This document shows, piece by piece, positions 34,346 to 42,077 of a stretch of 64,000 nt of DNA. Source of the stretch: CAZEHS01 sp964424355 (lineage in GTDB: Bacteria > Bacillota > Clostridia > Peptostreptococcales > Acidaminobacteraceae); assembly GCA_964424355.1 (NCBI GenBank), contig CAYRIO010000013.1, positions 1 through 64,000 on the forward strand, in the 5' to 3' direction. The translations under genes and the position numbers were made by a program. The notes beneath the pieces were generated by a model. That model was not told the DNA's origin. It worked only from the letters and a program-made list of their open reading frames with translations, and did no database searches. The first letter of the stretch is position 1. Each line of letters begins with the position of its first letter.

Positions 34346-35368
34346 TTATATAACCAGCATCGAATCACCGAAGCTGAAAAATCGGTATTCTTTATCAACC
34401 GCCTCACGATAAGCCGCCATCACCTGCACCTGCCCAGCCAGCGCGCAGACCAGCATGATCAGCGTGGATTCCGGCAGATGAAAATTAGTGATCAACCCGT
34501 CCACAACCTTGTAGTGGTAGCCGGGATAGATGAAGATATCCGTCCAGCCGGATCCGCTCCGGATGTGGCCGTCCTCATCCCCCAAGGTTTCCAGGGTCCG
34601 GGTGGAGGTCGTTCCGACTGAAATCACCCGTCCGCCCCGGTCTTTGCAGGCGTTGATGGCTGCCGCGGTCTCCGGATCCACGGAATAGAATTCCGAGTGC
34701 ATCACGTGGTCGGTGATCCGATCCGCCTTCACTGGCCGGAACGTTCCCAGACCCACGTGGAGGGTCAGGGTCTGGATGTCAACGCCTTTGCTCCGAAGGG
34801 TTGCCATCAGTTCATCGGTAAAATGCAGGCCCGCTGTCGGTGCAGCCGCAGAGCCTGTGGCCTTGGAGTACACGGTCTGATACCGTTCCTTATCTGACAG
34901 GGTTTCCGTGATATACGGCGGCAAAGGCATATGCCCCAGTTCATCCAGTACCTGTTCAAAGGGTTCCTTGCAATCGAATTTAACAATCCGGGTCCCTTCC
35001 TCAGCCACACTTTCTACAGTGGCCTTCAGACGCCCATCGCCGAAAATGAATTCCGAGCCGGGTTTACACTTGTTCCCTGGCCTGACCAGGGTCTGCCAGG
35101 TGTTGAAGCCCACCGCCTTCAGCAACAGGAACTCAACCGCCGCCCCGCTGGTCTTATGCCCCAGAAGCCGTGCCGGCAACACCCGGGTGTCGTTCAGGAC
35201 CAGGCAGTCCCCCGAACGCAGAAAATCAGGCAGTTCAAAAAACTGCCTGTGCGAAAGGGCACCGCTATTCTTGTCCAGCACCAGAAGTCGGCTGTGATCC
35301 CGCTGTTCCAGCGGCGTTTGTGCGATCAGCCGTTCCGGCAGATCGAAGAAGAAGTCTTTAGTCAGCAT
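34346..35368 (-). CDS. queA: S-adenosylmethionine:tRNA ribosyltransferase-isomerase
   Basis: 340 residues. Typical QueA segments are RDHSRLLVLDKNSG, VLNDTRVLPARLLG, AAPTAGLHFTDELM and TNFHLPESTLIMLV. It transfers ribose from SAM to preQ1-tRNA, giving epoxyqueuosine-tRNA. Its start codon shares one base with the stop of the SpoIID-like gene (TAATG). It precedes tgt in the conserved ruvAB-queA-tgt-yajC block. Confidence 0.96.
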   Translation of the reverse strand: MLTKDFFFDLPERLIAQTPLEQRDHSRLLVLDKNSGALSHRQFFELPDFLRSGDCLVLNDTRVLPARLLGHKTSGAAVEFLLLKAVGFNTWQTLVRPGNKCKPGSEFIFGDGRLKATVESVAEEGTRIVKFDCKEPFEQVLDELGHMPLPPYITETLSDKERYQTVYSKATGSAAAPTAGLHFTDELMATLRSKGVDIQTLTLHVGLGTFRPVKADRITDHVMHSEFYSVDPETAAAINACKDRGGRVISVGTTSTRTLETLGDEDGHIRSGSGWTDIFIYPGYHYKVVDGLITNFHLPESTLIMLVCALAGQVQVMAAYREAVDKEYRFFSFGDSMLVI

Positions 35369-36930
35369 TATTGTAATGTCGTCCCCGTATAGTAGTGGAG
35401 CAGAATCTGCTCGTAGTTAAAACCCTGTTCAGCCATGTTTTTTGCGCCCCATTGGCTCAGGCCCAGCCCGTGACCCCAGCCGTGGCCACTGAAGGTGATG
35501 GTATCCCCAAGAGCTTGCGCCGGTGCGATCTGCTCATTGCCGTTGATCGTTTTGGCCGAAAGTCCATTCACCTTCACGGCGCTGCTTTCCATGGATCCGT
35601 TGACCACGGCAGCGGTTGAAGGCAGATCCGTAAGCCCTGAACCCTGCTGCACCCGAAGGGCAGCGCCGCCGGCGATATCGAACCAGGTACTTTTGATGTC
35701 ATTGTATCCCAGCACCTTCCGGGACTGTTCCTTTGTTAAGGTGACATTCCCCCGACTTCCCTGAACCAATAGCTCCAGCACCCGATCGTTCTGAGACTTT
35801 CGGCTGACAGTGACGTTGATAACCGTTCCCACGTCCATCTGATTGGCGATAAGCTTTTGTTCGATTTCGGACTTGCTGTACGCCTTGGCCCAATCCGTAT
35901 TGGGAGCCCCTACCGAATAGGAGTCCTCGACCCCTTTCAGATAAGGAATGGCAGCACTCCAGACATTTTCACTGTTCTCTGTCTTGCCGCCGCTGTTGGA
36001 GTGAAAAAAAGCCTGAACCAGTTTTCCGTCATACATCAAAAACCGATTGCTGGTTTCGTCCACCGCCTGCCGGCACAGGGGGCTTTCAACCCGATAGCCG
36101 CCGTACACCTGACAATCCGGTGTCGCGCACAGGTCAAATCCCCTGGATTTATGTTTCCCCATATTGGTGACCGCATAATTCCTGGCCGCTACCGCCTGCG
36201 CTTTCAAAGCCTCCAGAGGCCAGTCCGGCGCCATTTCCTTCGGCAGTACCCCATAGAGGTATTCGTTCAGCGTAACGGTATTGATCAGGGTCAGGTCACT
36301 TCCCGAGAACCTGCGGATGACCATGCCGCCCCGATAGGCCACCCCATTATATTTCAAATAAGGATCCGCCGCAACTTCTTTAAATGCATATTCCGCTTCA
36401 TTGGCATGATAGACCCAGATCAGCTGCTGCCCGGAAAGAACCCGGACACGGTCCGGCGAGGGGCCGATCACGGCCATATCCAGTCCGGGGAACTGCCCCT
36501 GCAGGGCACCGAGCCTTGCTGACGCCTCTCCTTCTGAGAGAAAATCTCCAACCAGGAGATTCCACCCTTTCTCATAGTAGGGCACAGAATCCGAAACCCC
36601 GTCCCCTACGGTCTGACGGAGGGCATCGTACTGGCCCCAGTCTCCACTGCCGCTGCCGATACGGATATGCCACGCATAGTCCTTGGAAACCAAGATATCC
36701 TTTACCCCGCTGAAACGGGTGATCTCGTTGAAATCCCCTCCCACAAAGGTCCCGAACCCGATCTCACCGTATCCGGTGAGCTGCACGGACCCCTGTTCCG
36801 GGTTATTATAGACCAAGCCGATCCGGATCCGCTCCGGAGCCTGCGTATCGGCCCAGGATTGGGGAAAAACGACCGTCATAAACAGCATCAGGATCGCTGT
36901 CACCGTGAGAATTCTATTCCATGATCGCAT
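35368..36930 (-). CDS. SpoIID/LytB-domain secreted protein
   Basis: 520 residues with a signal peptide (MRSWNRILTVTAILMLFMTV, cut near SWA-DT). The SpoIID core lies around residues 210-340: LNEYLYGVLPKEMAPDWPLEALKAQAVAARNYA and FFHSNSGGKTENSENVW. It ends with SGHGWGHGLGLSQWGAKNMA. SpoIID-type domains cut denuded glycan strands of peptidoglycan, in sporulation or in cell-wall turnover. This protein is longer than SpoIID and sits between ruvB and queA, as in many Clostridia. The ATG 36930 follows CGAGGTGTTCTTG. Cotranscribed with ruvAB. Confidence 0.9.
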   Translation of the reverse strand: MRSWNRILTVTAILMLFMTVVFPQSWADTQAPERIRIGLVYNNPEQGSVQLTGYGEIGFGTFVGGDFNEITRFSGVKDILVSKDYAWHIRIGSGSGDWGQYDALRQTVGDGVSDSVPYYEKGWNLLVGDFLSEGEASARLGALQGQFPGLDMAVIGPSPDRVRVLSGQQLIWVYHANEAEYAFKEVAADPYLKYNGVAYRGGMVIRRFSGSDLTLINTVTLNEYLYGVLPKEMAPDWPLEALKAQAVAARNYAVTNMGKHKSRGFDLCATPDCQVYGGYRVESPLCRQAVDETSNRFLMYDGKLVQAFFHSNSGGKTENSENVWSAAIPYLKGVEDSYSVGAPNTDWAKAYSKSEIEQKLIANQMDVGTVINVTVSRKSQNDRVLELLVQGSRGNVTLTKEQSRKVLGYNDIKSTWFDIAGGAALRVQQGSGLTDLPSTAAVVNGSMESSAVKVNGLSAKTINGNEQIAPAQALGDTITFSGHGWGHGLGLSQWGAKNMAEQGFNYEQILLHYYTGTTLQ

Positions 36931-36944
36931 CAAGAACACCTCGT

Positions 36945-38003
36945 TTATGATTGCAGGGGGAGATTCATTTCATGATCTGCCCGCATGGTGGACACTTCAT
37001 CCTCTGTGCGGGGGATTGGCAAGCCCAGGTGCTCGTAAGCCCGCTTCATGGCTACCCGGCCCCGGGGGGTTCGATTGATGAACCCCAGCTGCATCAGGAA
37101 GGGCTCACAAACATCTTCAATGGTGATGCTTTCCTCGCCCAACGTGGCCGCCAGGGTTTCCAGACCTACCGGCCCGCCCTCGAATTTCACGGCGATGGTT
37201 TCAAGCACCTTGATATCCAGAGCATCCAGCCCCAGTGAATCCACTTCCAGCAGTTCCAAAGCGCGCATAGCCATATCCAGGGTGATGGTTCCGTCCCCTT
37301 TGACCTGTGCATAATCCCGAACCCGCTTGAGGAGTCGGTTGACAATCCGCGGTGTCCCCCGGCTTCGTCCTGCAATTTCCAGAGCAGCCACCGGGTCGAT
37401 CGCCACATCCATGATCCGGGCAGACCGGTTGATGATGGTGGTCAGCTCCGCATTGTCATAGAGATCCAGCTTGCAGATGACGCCGAACCGATCCCGCAGG
37501 GGCGATGTCAGATTCCCGGCCCGGGTGGTGGCACCGATCAGTGTGAACTTCGGCAGATCCAGCCGCACGGACCGCGCCCCCGGCCCCTTGCCGATGACGA
37601 TATCCAGGGCGTAATCCTCCATGGCGGGGTACAGCACCTCTTCAACACTGCGGTTGAGTCGGTGGATTTCATCGATGAACAGGACATCCTTTTCAGACAG
37701 GCTGGTGAGGATGGCTGCCAGATCGCCGGCCCGCTCAATGGCAGGCCCAGAAGTGATCTTTATATTCACATTCATTTCATTGGAGATGATGTTAGACAGG
37801 GTTGTCTTTCCCAGACCCGGAGGGCCATAGAGGAGCACGTGGTCCAAAGGCTCCTGCCGCAGTCTGCTGGCTTCGATGAAGATCTCCAGCTTTTCCTTGG
37901 TGCGGGATTGGCCTACATAATCCTGCAACCGCTGAGGTCTGAGGCTCTTGTCATCATCGATGTCTTCACTGTGAAATTCCGGTGCGATGATCCGTTCCAT
38001 CAT
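36945..38003 (-). CDS. ruvB: Holliday junction branch migration helicase RuvB
   Basis: 352 residues. Walker A GPPGLGKTTLS, Walker B LFIDEIHRL, sensor GATTRAG, and a C-terminal winged helix (GFINRTPRGRVAM) are present. RuvB is the motor that moves Holliday junctions with RuvA. The start is three bases after the ruvA stop, with GAGGTAGGAT before the ATG. A second ATG directly follows the first. Confidence 0.97.
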   Translation of the reverse strand: MMERIIAPEFHSEDIDDDKSLRPQRLQDYVGQSRTKEKLEIFIEASRLRQEPLDHVLLYGPPGLGKTTLSNIISNEMNVNIKITSGPAIERAGDLAAILTSLSEKDVLFIDEIHRLNRSVEEVLYPAMEDYALDIVIGKGPGARSVRLDLPKFTLIGATTRAGNLTSPLRDRFGVICKLDLYDNAELTTIINRSARIMDVAIDPVAALEIAGRSRGTPRIVNRLLKRVRDYAQVKGDGTITLDMAMRALELLEVDSLGLDALDIKVLETIAVKFEGGPVGLETLAATLGEESITIEDVCEPFLMQLGFINRTPRGRVAMKRAYEHLGLPIPRTEDEVSTMRADHEMNLPLQS

Positions 38004-38006
38004 ATC

Positions 38007-38615
38007 CTACCTCGCCAGCAGTCTGAACGCCTGCTTGATTGCTTCTTCCAGACCCAAGGAGTCCATATCCAGCTTCGAAACCGCCGCCTTCGCTTCCTTG
38101 GGTGTATAGCCCAAAGCGGTGAGCGCTTGCAGCACCTCCTGGCCTTTGCCTTCCGGCTTGTCACTAAAAAGCATCGGTTCTTCGCCGCTGGCGTCGAACA
38201 CCACGGCGAACCGTTTTTTAAACTTGTCTTTCAGCTCCAGGATCACCCGCTGAGCCGTTTTCTTTCCGATGCCGGGCACCTTCACCAGACGGGCGTCCTC
38301 TTCCTGGATGATCGCCGCGATGAGGGTCTCAACTGAAAGGCCGGAGAGGATGCCGATAGCGCCCTTGGTACCGATCCCACTGACGGAAATCAGATTTTCG
38401 AAAAGCTCCAGCTCCATCGTGGATTTGAAGCCGCACAGCTCCAGATGATCTTCTTTTACGTTCAGCTTCGTGTAGAGCAAGGTATCCGGTGCTTCCCGGT
38501 CCAGAGCAGCCAGGGTGTTGGCCGAGGTCATCACCTTGAAGCCGATGCCGCCGTTCTCCAGAACCAACCAGTCCAATCCGGTATCCGTCACTTTTCCTTT
38601 AATATATGCCAGCAT
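38007..38615 (-). CDS. ruvA: Holliday junction DNA helicase subunit RuvA
   Basis: 202 residues, with the OB-fold start MLAYIKGKVTD, helix-hairpin-helix region ISVSGIGTKGAIGILSGLS and KVPGIGKKTAQRVILELKDK, and a C-terminal helical domain that binds RuvB. The ATG follows CGAGGTGAACAG. It is the first gene of the long ruvAB-spoIID-queA-tgt-yajC unit; the resolvase gene ruvC is not in the window. A TGCTATCAT extended -10-like element lies about 30 bases upstream. Confidence 0.96.
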   Translation of the reverse strand: MLAYIKGKVTDTGLDWLVLENGGIGFKVMTSANTLAALDREAPDTLLYTKLNVKEDHLELCGFKSTMELELFENLISVSGIGTKGAIGILSGLSVETLIAAIIQEEDARLVKVPGIGKKTAQRVILELKDKFKKRFAVVFDASGEEPMLFSDKPEGKGQEVLQALTALGYTPKEAKAAVSKLDMDSLGLEEAIKQAFRLLAR

Positions 38616-38702
38616 CTGTTCACCTCGTCATTTATCCTCTAATGATAGCACAAACATACATTCGGGGGGAAGGCTTTCGCGTGAAGTGAAACAGGGTTTT
38701 AA

Positions 38703-38736
38703 TACAAAAGAAAGCTCACCGCAGGCACGGCAAGCT
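38703..38736 (-). terminator. Intrinsic terminator of the glycyl-radical activase gene
   Basis: On the minus strand AGCTTGCCG pairs with CGGTGAGCT (two G.U pairs), followed by TTTCTTTTG. Confidence 0.82.
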
Positions 38737-38756
38737 CTCTTGAAATCAACAGCACG

Positions 38757-39461
38757 CTAGATCATGATGACGCGCTTCAACCCCATTGACACTGCTAAAT
38801 CTACACACTGTGCCATCAGTTCCGCTGAAGGCGGTTTCAGCCGCGGCATCATTTCCTTCCGAACCCCGTGGACCCGGTAGCGGATGATCCGGTAAGGCAC
38901 CTCCGGATCCACTGCGGCAAGCTCCCGGGCAACCCACTTCACCGTCGCCAGGGCGTCCGGCTCATCTCCCCGGATAACGGTCCGCACCTCCGCCAGCTGC
39001 CCTGCTGCCAATGCGGTATGGAATGTCCGGATCACTTGCTCGTTACTCGCACCGGTGAGGGCGTGATGCTTATCCGGATCGATGGCTTTCACGTCCACCA
39101 TCAGCCCATCGGATACCGCCAACAGCTTCCCAAGCTTCTGGGCACCCATCTGCCCGTTGGTATCTATCAGGATGTGAGCCCCCTTATCTTTCAGGGCAGC
39201 ACAGAGGGTCAGCAGGAACTCAAACTGAACGGTACACTCGCCGCCGGAAAATGTCACCCCGGATATGAATGGTTTGGCTTTCTGGTAGCGTTTGAGGATT
39301 TCCTGCAGGGTCATTTCCGGTGCCCCCTCCAAGGGGATCGTTTCAGGATTGTGGCAGTACCAGCAGTTGAAATTGCAGCCCTGCAGGAATATCACCATCC
39401 GGTTTCCCGGCCCATCCACCGCGCTGAAATCGATGATTCGGGCAACTGCCCCCTTATTCAT
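38757..39461 (-). CDS. Glycyl-radical-enzyme activating protein (radical SAM)
   Basis: 234 residues. The radical-SAM motif GCNFNCWYCHNPETIP has the CxxxCxxC spacing and WYCHNP typical of PflA-like activases, followed by TFSGGECTVQ. These enzymes remove a hydrogen from a Gly of their partner. The partner is the adjacent glycyl radical enzyme, whose stop overlaps this gene's ATG by eight bases. E. coli YjjW has extra ferredoxin-type cysteines; here I see only the one cluster, so it is closer to the short activases (like NrdG/PflA). Confidence 0.88.
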   Translation of the reverse strand: MNKGAVARIIDFSAVDGPGNRMVIFLQGCNFNCWYCHNPETIPLEGAPEMTLQEILKRYQKAKPFISGVTFSGGECTVQFEFLLTLCAALKDKGAHILIDTNGQMGAQKLGKLLAVSDGLMVDVKAIDPDKHHALTGASNEQVIRTFHTALAAGQLAEVRTVIRGDEPDALATVKWVARELAAVDPEVPYRIIRYRVHGVRKEMMPRLKPPSAELMAQCVDLAVSMGLKRVIMI

Positions 39462-40950
39462 GGCTGGTTTGCACCTTCCGTTCCAGGATCCGCTGATTGT
39501 CAATAGCTTCCATCCCCAGGGCTACCGTATCATGCAGGGCCGCTTCGTTCTTTCTCAAGGCTTCGATATCCGATTTCTTGACCAGGAATCCCGTGATCCG
39601 CACCAGATCACTGCTGGCAGAATAGAACGCAAACATCCTCAAGGAGCTTTCCATGGCGCCCTTGATGATGTCCAGGACGCTTTGCAGGTTCCCTTTACTG
39701 GTGTCGTCGAAGGTGAAGATATCACTGATCCCCGTGGGGAAATATTTGTGGATCCGAGAGGTGAAAACCAGATGATCCAGCATTTCAGGCTCATCACCAT
39801 AGGGAATCCGCGCTCCCGGGGTTTCCAACAGGTCACTGGAAATGCCCGACTGGGCGTGAAGCAGGTATTTGTTCCCTGTCAGGGGGCTGTAGGGAGCCTC
39901 CAGCTGGTTTGTCAAAAGTTCCAGCCGGGTAATCACGGCCTCCGCCAAATCTCCTGCTGCTTCGCTGTGCCCATAGCGCCCTTCCTGTCCTTCGAACTTC
40001 AACAGGGTGTTCACCGCCTCTGCCAAGCCGAACATCCCGAACATGCCCAGGAACCGGTCTCGGGAGATGAATCCTTCCTTCACCAGAAAATTGTTCTCGA
40101 AAAAACGACTGTCTTCCACGATGAATCGGATCCGCTTCCCCATGACCGAGCCCATGGTCTGAACCACCTGCGGCAGGGTTTCTTCCATGAATCGCTTCAG
40201 AGAACCGGCCTCTTCCGCAATCCGGCGCAGATTCATCCGCACCAGAGTGAATCCACCGCCCCCTGTTGGCAGGCCATTGTAGCAGCTGGCAATCCCGTAG
40301 GCCGTCCCAAAGTCCTCCACGTACATATCATGGTTGGCAAAGCTGGGCTTTGAAGCCATCAGGCCGGTACGGATAGCCAACAACGCGAAATCATCCGGAG
40401 TCTGGGCACTGTATTTCAACGTCAGGTTCGGCACCGCATTTTTAAGTTCGGCCTCTGCCTGAAGAATCAGTCGGCCTGCCCGGGTGTCCGCAGGGCCGAT
40501 ATTGGCATGGGTGAACGAATCCGTGATTGTCCGGTCCAGGTGGATCAGGAACAGCCGGATTGTTGACAGGTCTTTTTCTTCGTCGGTGATAAAAGGCTCC
40601 AGCAAGGTGTCCAGATTGCCCAGATACACCGGCATCGTCGTAACCGATGGAATCTGTTTGTAAAAGATCAGCAGGAAATGAACCGCTTCTTCCAGGGTTT
40701 TGGGGGGTGACAGCCTTAAGAAGGCACACCCTTCCCGCAGGAATTTTTCATAGTCCGGCAGGATATACCGGGGCCGGTAAGGGGCCGTGCCCTCAGCCAG
40801 ATCACAGATGAACCCCGCATCAAAGGCTGCTTTTTCGTCCGGGGTCAGTTGAATGCCATCATATGTGCTTTCCGCCTCACGGGCAAGTCCGATCACTTTC
40901 TGATGAAAGGTGGTTTTAGGGTCCTGTATGATATCAAGTATTTTATTCAT
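39454..40950 (-). CDS. YjjI-like glycyl radical enzyme of unknown substrate
   Basis: 498 residues, much shorter than pyruvate formate-lyase or diol dehydratases. The glycyl-radical loop is DLVRITGFLV near the C-terminus, with the radical Gly at about residue 454. A likely catalytic Cys is in ASCYNGLPTGGGG (about residues 234-247). Size and the RITG loop fit the YjjI/DUF3029 group, whose reaction is not known to me. It is followed by its activase. The ATG at 40950 follows GCAGGAGGATTTGCC. A perfect palindrome over the promoter suggests repression by a regulator outside the window. Assignment to the radical-enzyme family is firm, function is open. Confidence 0.85.
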   Translation of the reverse strand: MNKILDIIQDPKTTFHQKVIGLAREAESTYDGIQLTPDEKAAFDAGFICDLAEGTAPYRPRYILPDYEKFLREGCAFLRLSPPKTLEEAVHFLLIFYKQIPSVTTMPVYLGNLDTLLEPFITDEEKDLSTIRLFLIHLDRTITDSFTHANIGPADTRAGRLILQAEAELKNAVPNLTLKYSAQTPDDFALLAIRTGLMASKPSFANHDMYVEDFGTAYGIASCYNGLPTGGGGFTLVRMNLRRIAEEAGSLKRFMEETLPQVVQTMGSVMGKRIRFIVEDSRFFENNFLVKEGFISRDRFLGMFGMFGLAEAVNTLLKFEGQEGRYGHSEAAGDLAEAVITRLELLTNQLEAPYSPLTGNKYLLHAQSGISSDLLETPGARIPYGDEPEMLDHLVFTSRIHKYFPTGISDIFTFDDTSKGNLQSVLDIIKGAMESSLRMFAFYSASSDLVRITGFLVKKSDIEALRKNEAALHDTVALGMEAIDNQRILERKVQTSHE

Positions 40951-40969
40951 GGCAAATCCTCCTGCTTTG

Positions 40970-40998
40970 ATTATACCACTGGTTTTCATATGAAAACC
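40970..40998 (-). promoter_or_regulatory. Promoter with 18-bp perfect palindrome upstream of the glycyl radical enzyme gene
   Basis: On the minus strand a TGGTATAAT extended -10 (TATAAT at 40975-40970). The -35 position (GGTTTT) lies in GGTTTTCATATGAAAACC at 40981-40998, which equals its own reverse complement. A dimeric repressor bound here would cover the promoter. Confidence 0.75.
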
Positions 40999-41055
40999 AC
41001 AAATTATGTTAATTGCATTTGTGTAATTGCTATAAATCAAATCCTCTGTTCACAC

Positions 41056-41082
41056 GTAAAAAACCGCCAGTGCGGCGGTTTT
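41056..41082 (-). terminator. Intrinsic terminator of the REC/GGDEF-like gene
   Basis: AAAACCGCC pairs with GGCGGTTTT around five bases (41060-41082), followed by TTTTTTACG on the minus strand. Confidence 0.88.
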
Positions 41083-41099
41083 CATGGAGTCACGTCTGT

Positions 41100-41972
41100 T
41101 CAATCATCAGAATCCGTTGGAATGACATGTCGGATAGCCTTTGCCATCCGTTCTTCAACGACCGTCATCAGCTCTTCACGGTCCTGACCATCCTCGGGAA
41201 ACGATGCAAACTTATTCACCAACAGGGTTGTCTGCTCCTGTCTGTTTTTCTGCGTATATCTTTCAAAGACTTGAGCCAGCTTTTCCTCTATCAGTTCTTG
41301 GTTATCCGGTCCGCAAAAGGGAAAGACGCCGATAAAACTCCTTGATCCATATTTCATGAACACATCGGTGTCAAACAGGGTTGTGCTCAATTCATGATGG
41401 ACCTCGTTGGAGATCCGCTGATACCGTTTATCCAGCGTCGCATTCATCGGGCTTTCAGGATCCAGTATCAGGGAAATCATAATGCTGACTGTGTACTTCC
41501 CTTTGCTGGCCTTCTTGAGTTCCTTATCCATATAGCTGTTAAAGTCCACATACAGGGCAGGAAGTTCATGCCCCACAGCGCCCCCGGGTTTAACAGGCAG
41601 CCCTGCCGCTTCAAAACTCATCAGATCTACAATCCGTTTAAAGAGGAATTCGCCATCAAAGGGCTTGAGGACGTAATCCACAGCGCCCAGCCGGATCCCC
41701 TTCAAAAAAGAAGCACGCCTGTTTTCACCGGTCAGGATCATCACTGGAATCGTTCCGGCGCGTTTCTTGATCTCACTGAAAACAGCAAATCCATCATCAT
41801 GATGAAATTCAATCTCGGTAATGATCAGCCCGATATCATGGGGAGCATTCAGTAAATTCAACAGTTGTTCGGGAGATGTCGTTTCAATCACTTCAATATC
41901 GGCCCGGGCTGCCAGCTCTTTGATCCGATTGCGAATGGTGAAGGTTTCATCCAGAATGGCGACACGTTTCAT
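41100..41972 (-). CDS. Response-regulator-like protein, Glu at phosphoacceptor site, GGDEF-like C-terminus without signature
   Basis: 290 residues. The N-terminal receiver domain has VAILDE, the conserved Thr81 and Lys103 (VLKPF), but residue 53 is Glu (LIITEIEFHHDDGF) where Asp is normally phosphorylated. The C-terminal part (about 140-270) has KASKGKYTVSIMISLIL and FMKYGSRSFIGVFPF, which aligns with diguanylate cyclase RYGGDEFAVL, with the GGDEF residues lost. It may be a constitutively on-state or scaffolding regulator. ATG 41972 follows TTGGAGGATTCCT. Not an operon with its neighbours. An active c-di-GMP synthase is unlikely. Confidence 0.78.
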   Translation of the reverse strand: MKRVAILDETFTIRNRIKELAARADIEVIETTSPEQLLNLLNAPHDIGLIITEIEFHHDDGFAVFSEIKKRAGTIPVMILTGENRRASFLKGIRLGAVDYVLKPFDGEFLFKRIVDLMSFEAAGLPVKPGGAVGHELPALYVDFNSYMDKELKKASKGKYTVSIMISLILDPESPMNATLDKRYQRISNEVHHELSTTLFDTDVFMKYGSRSFIGVFPFCGPDNQELIEEKLAQVFERYTQKNRQEQTTLLVNKFASFPEDGQDREELMTVVEERMAKAIRHVIPTDSDD

Positions 41973-42039
41973 AGGAATCCTCCAAGTCATTGTCATAACA
42001 TGGTCTTTTTTCATATTTACCCATAACGGATGCCATTAA

Positions 42040-42071
42040 ACGAACAAAGGGCCCTATAAAAAGGCCCTTTG
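42040..42071 (-). terminator. Hairpin after the beta-propeller gene, probable terminator
   Basis: CAAAGGGCC (42045-42053) and GGCCCTTTG (42063-42071) form a perfect stem. The T-content after it on the minus strand (TTCGTTTAAT) is low, so termination is inferred. Confidence 0.6.
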
Positions 42072-42077
42072 AGAGAT

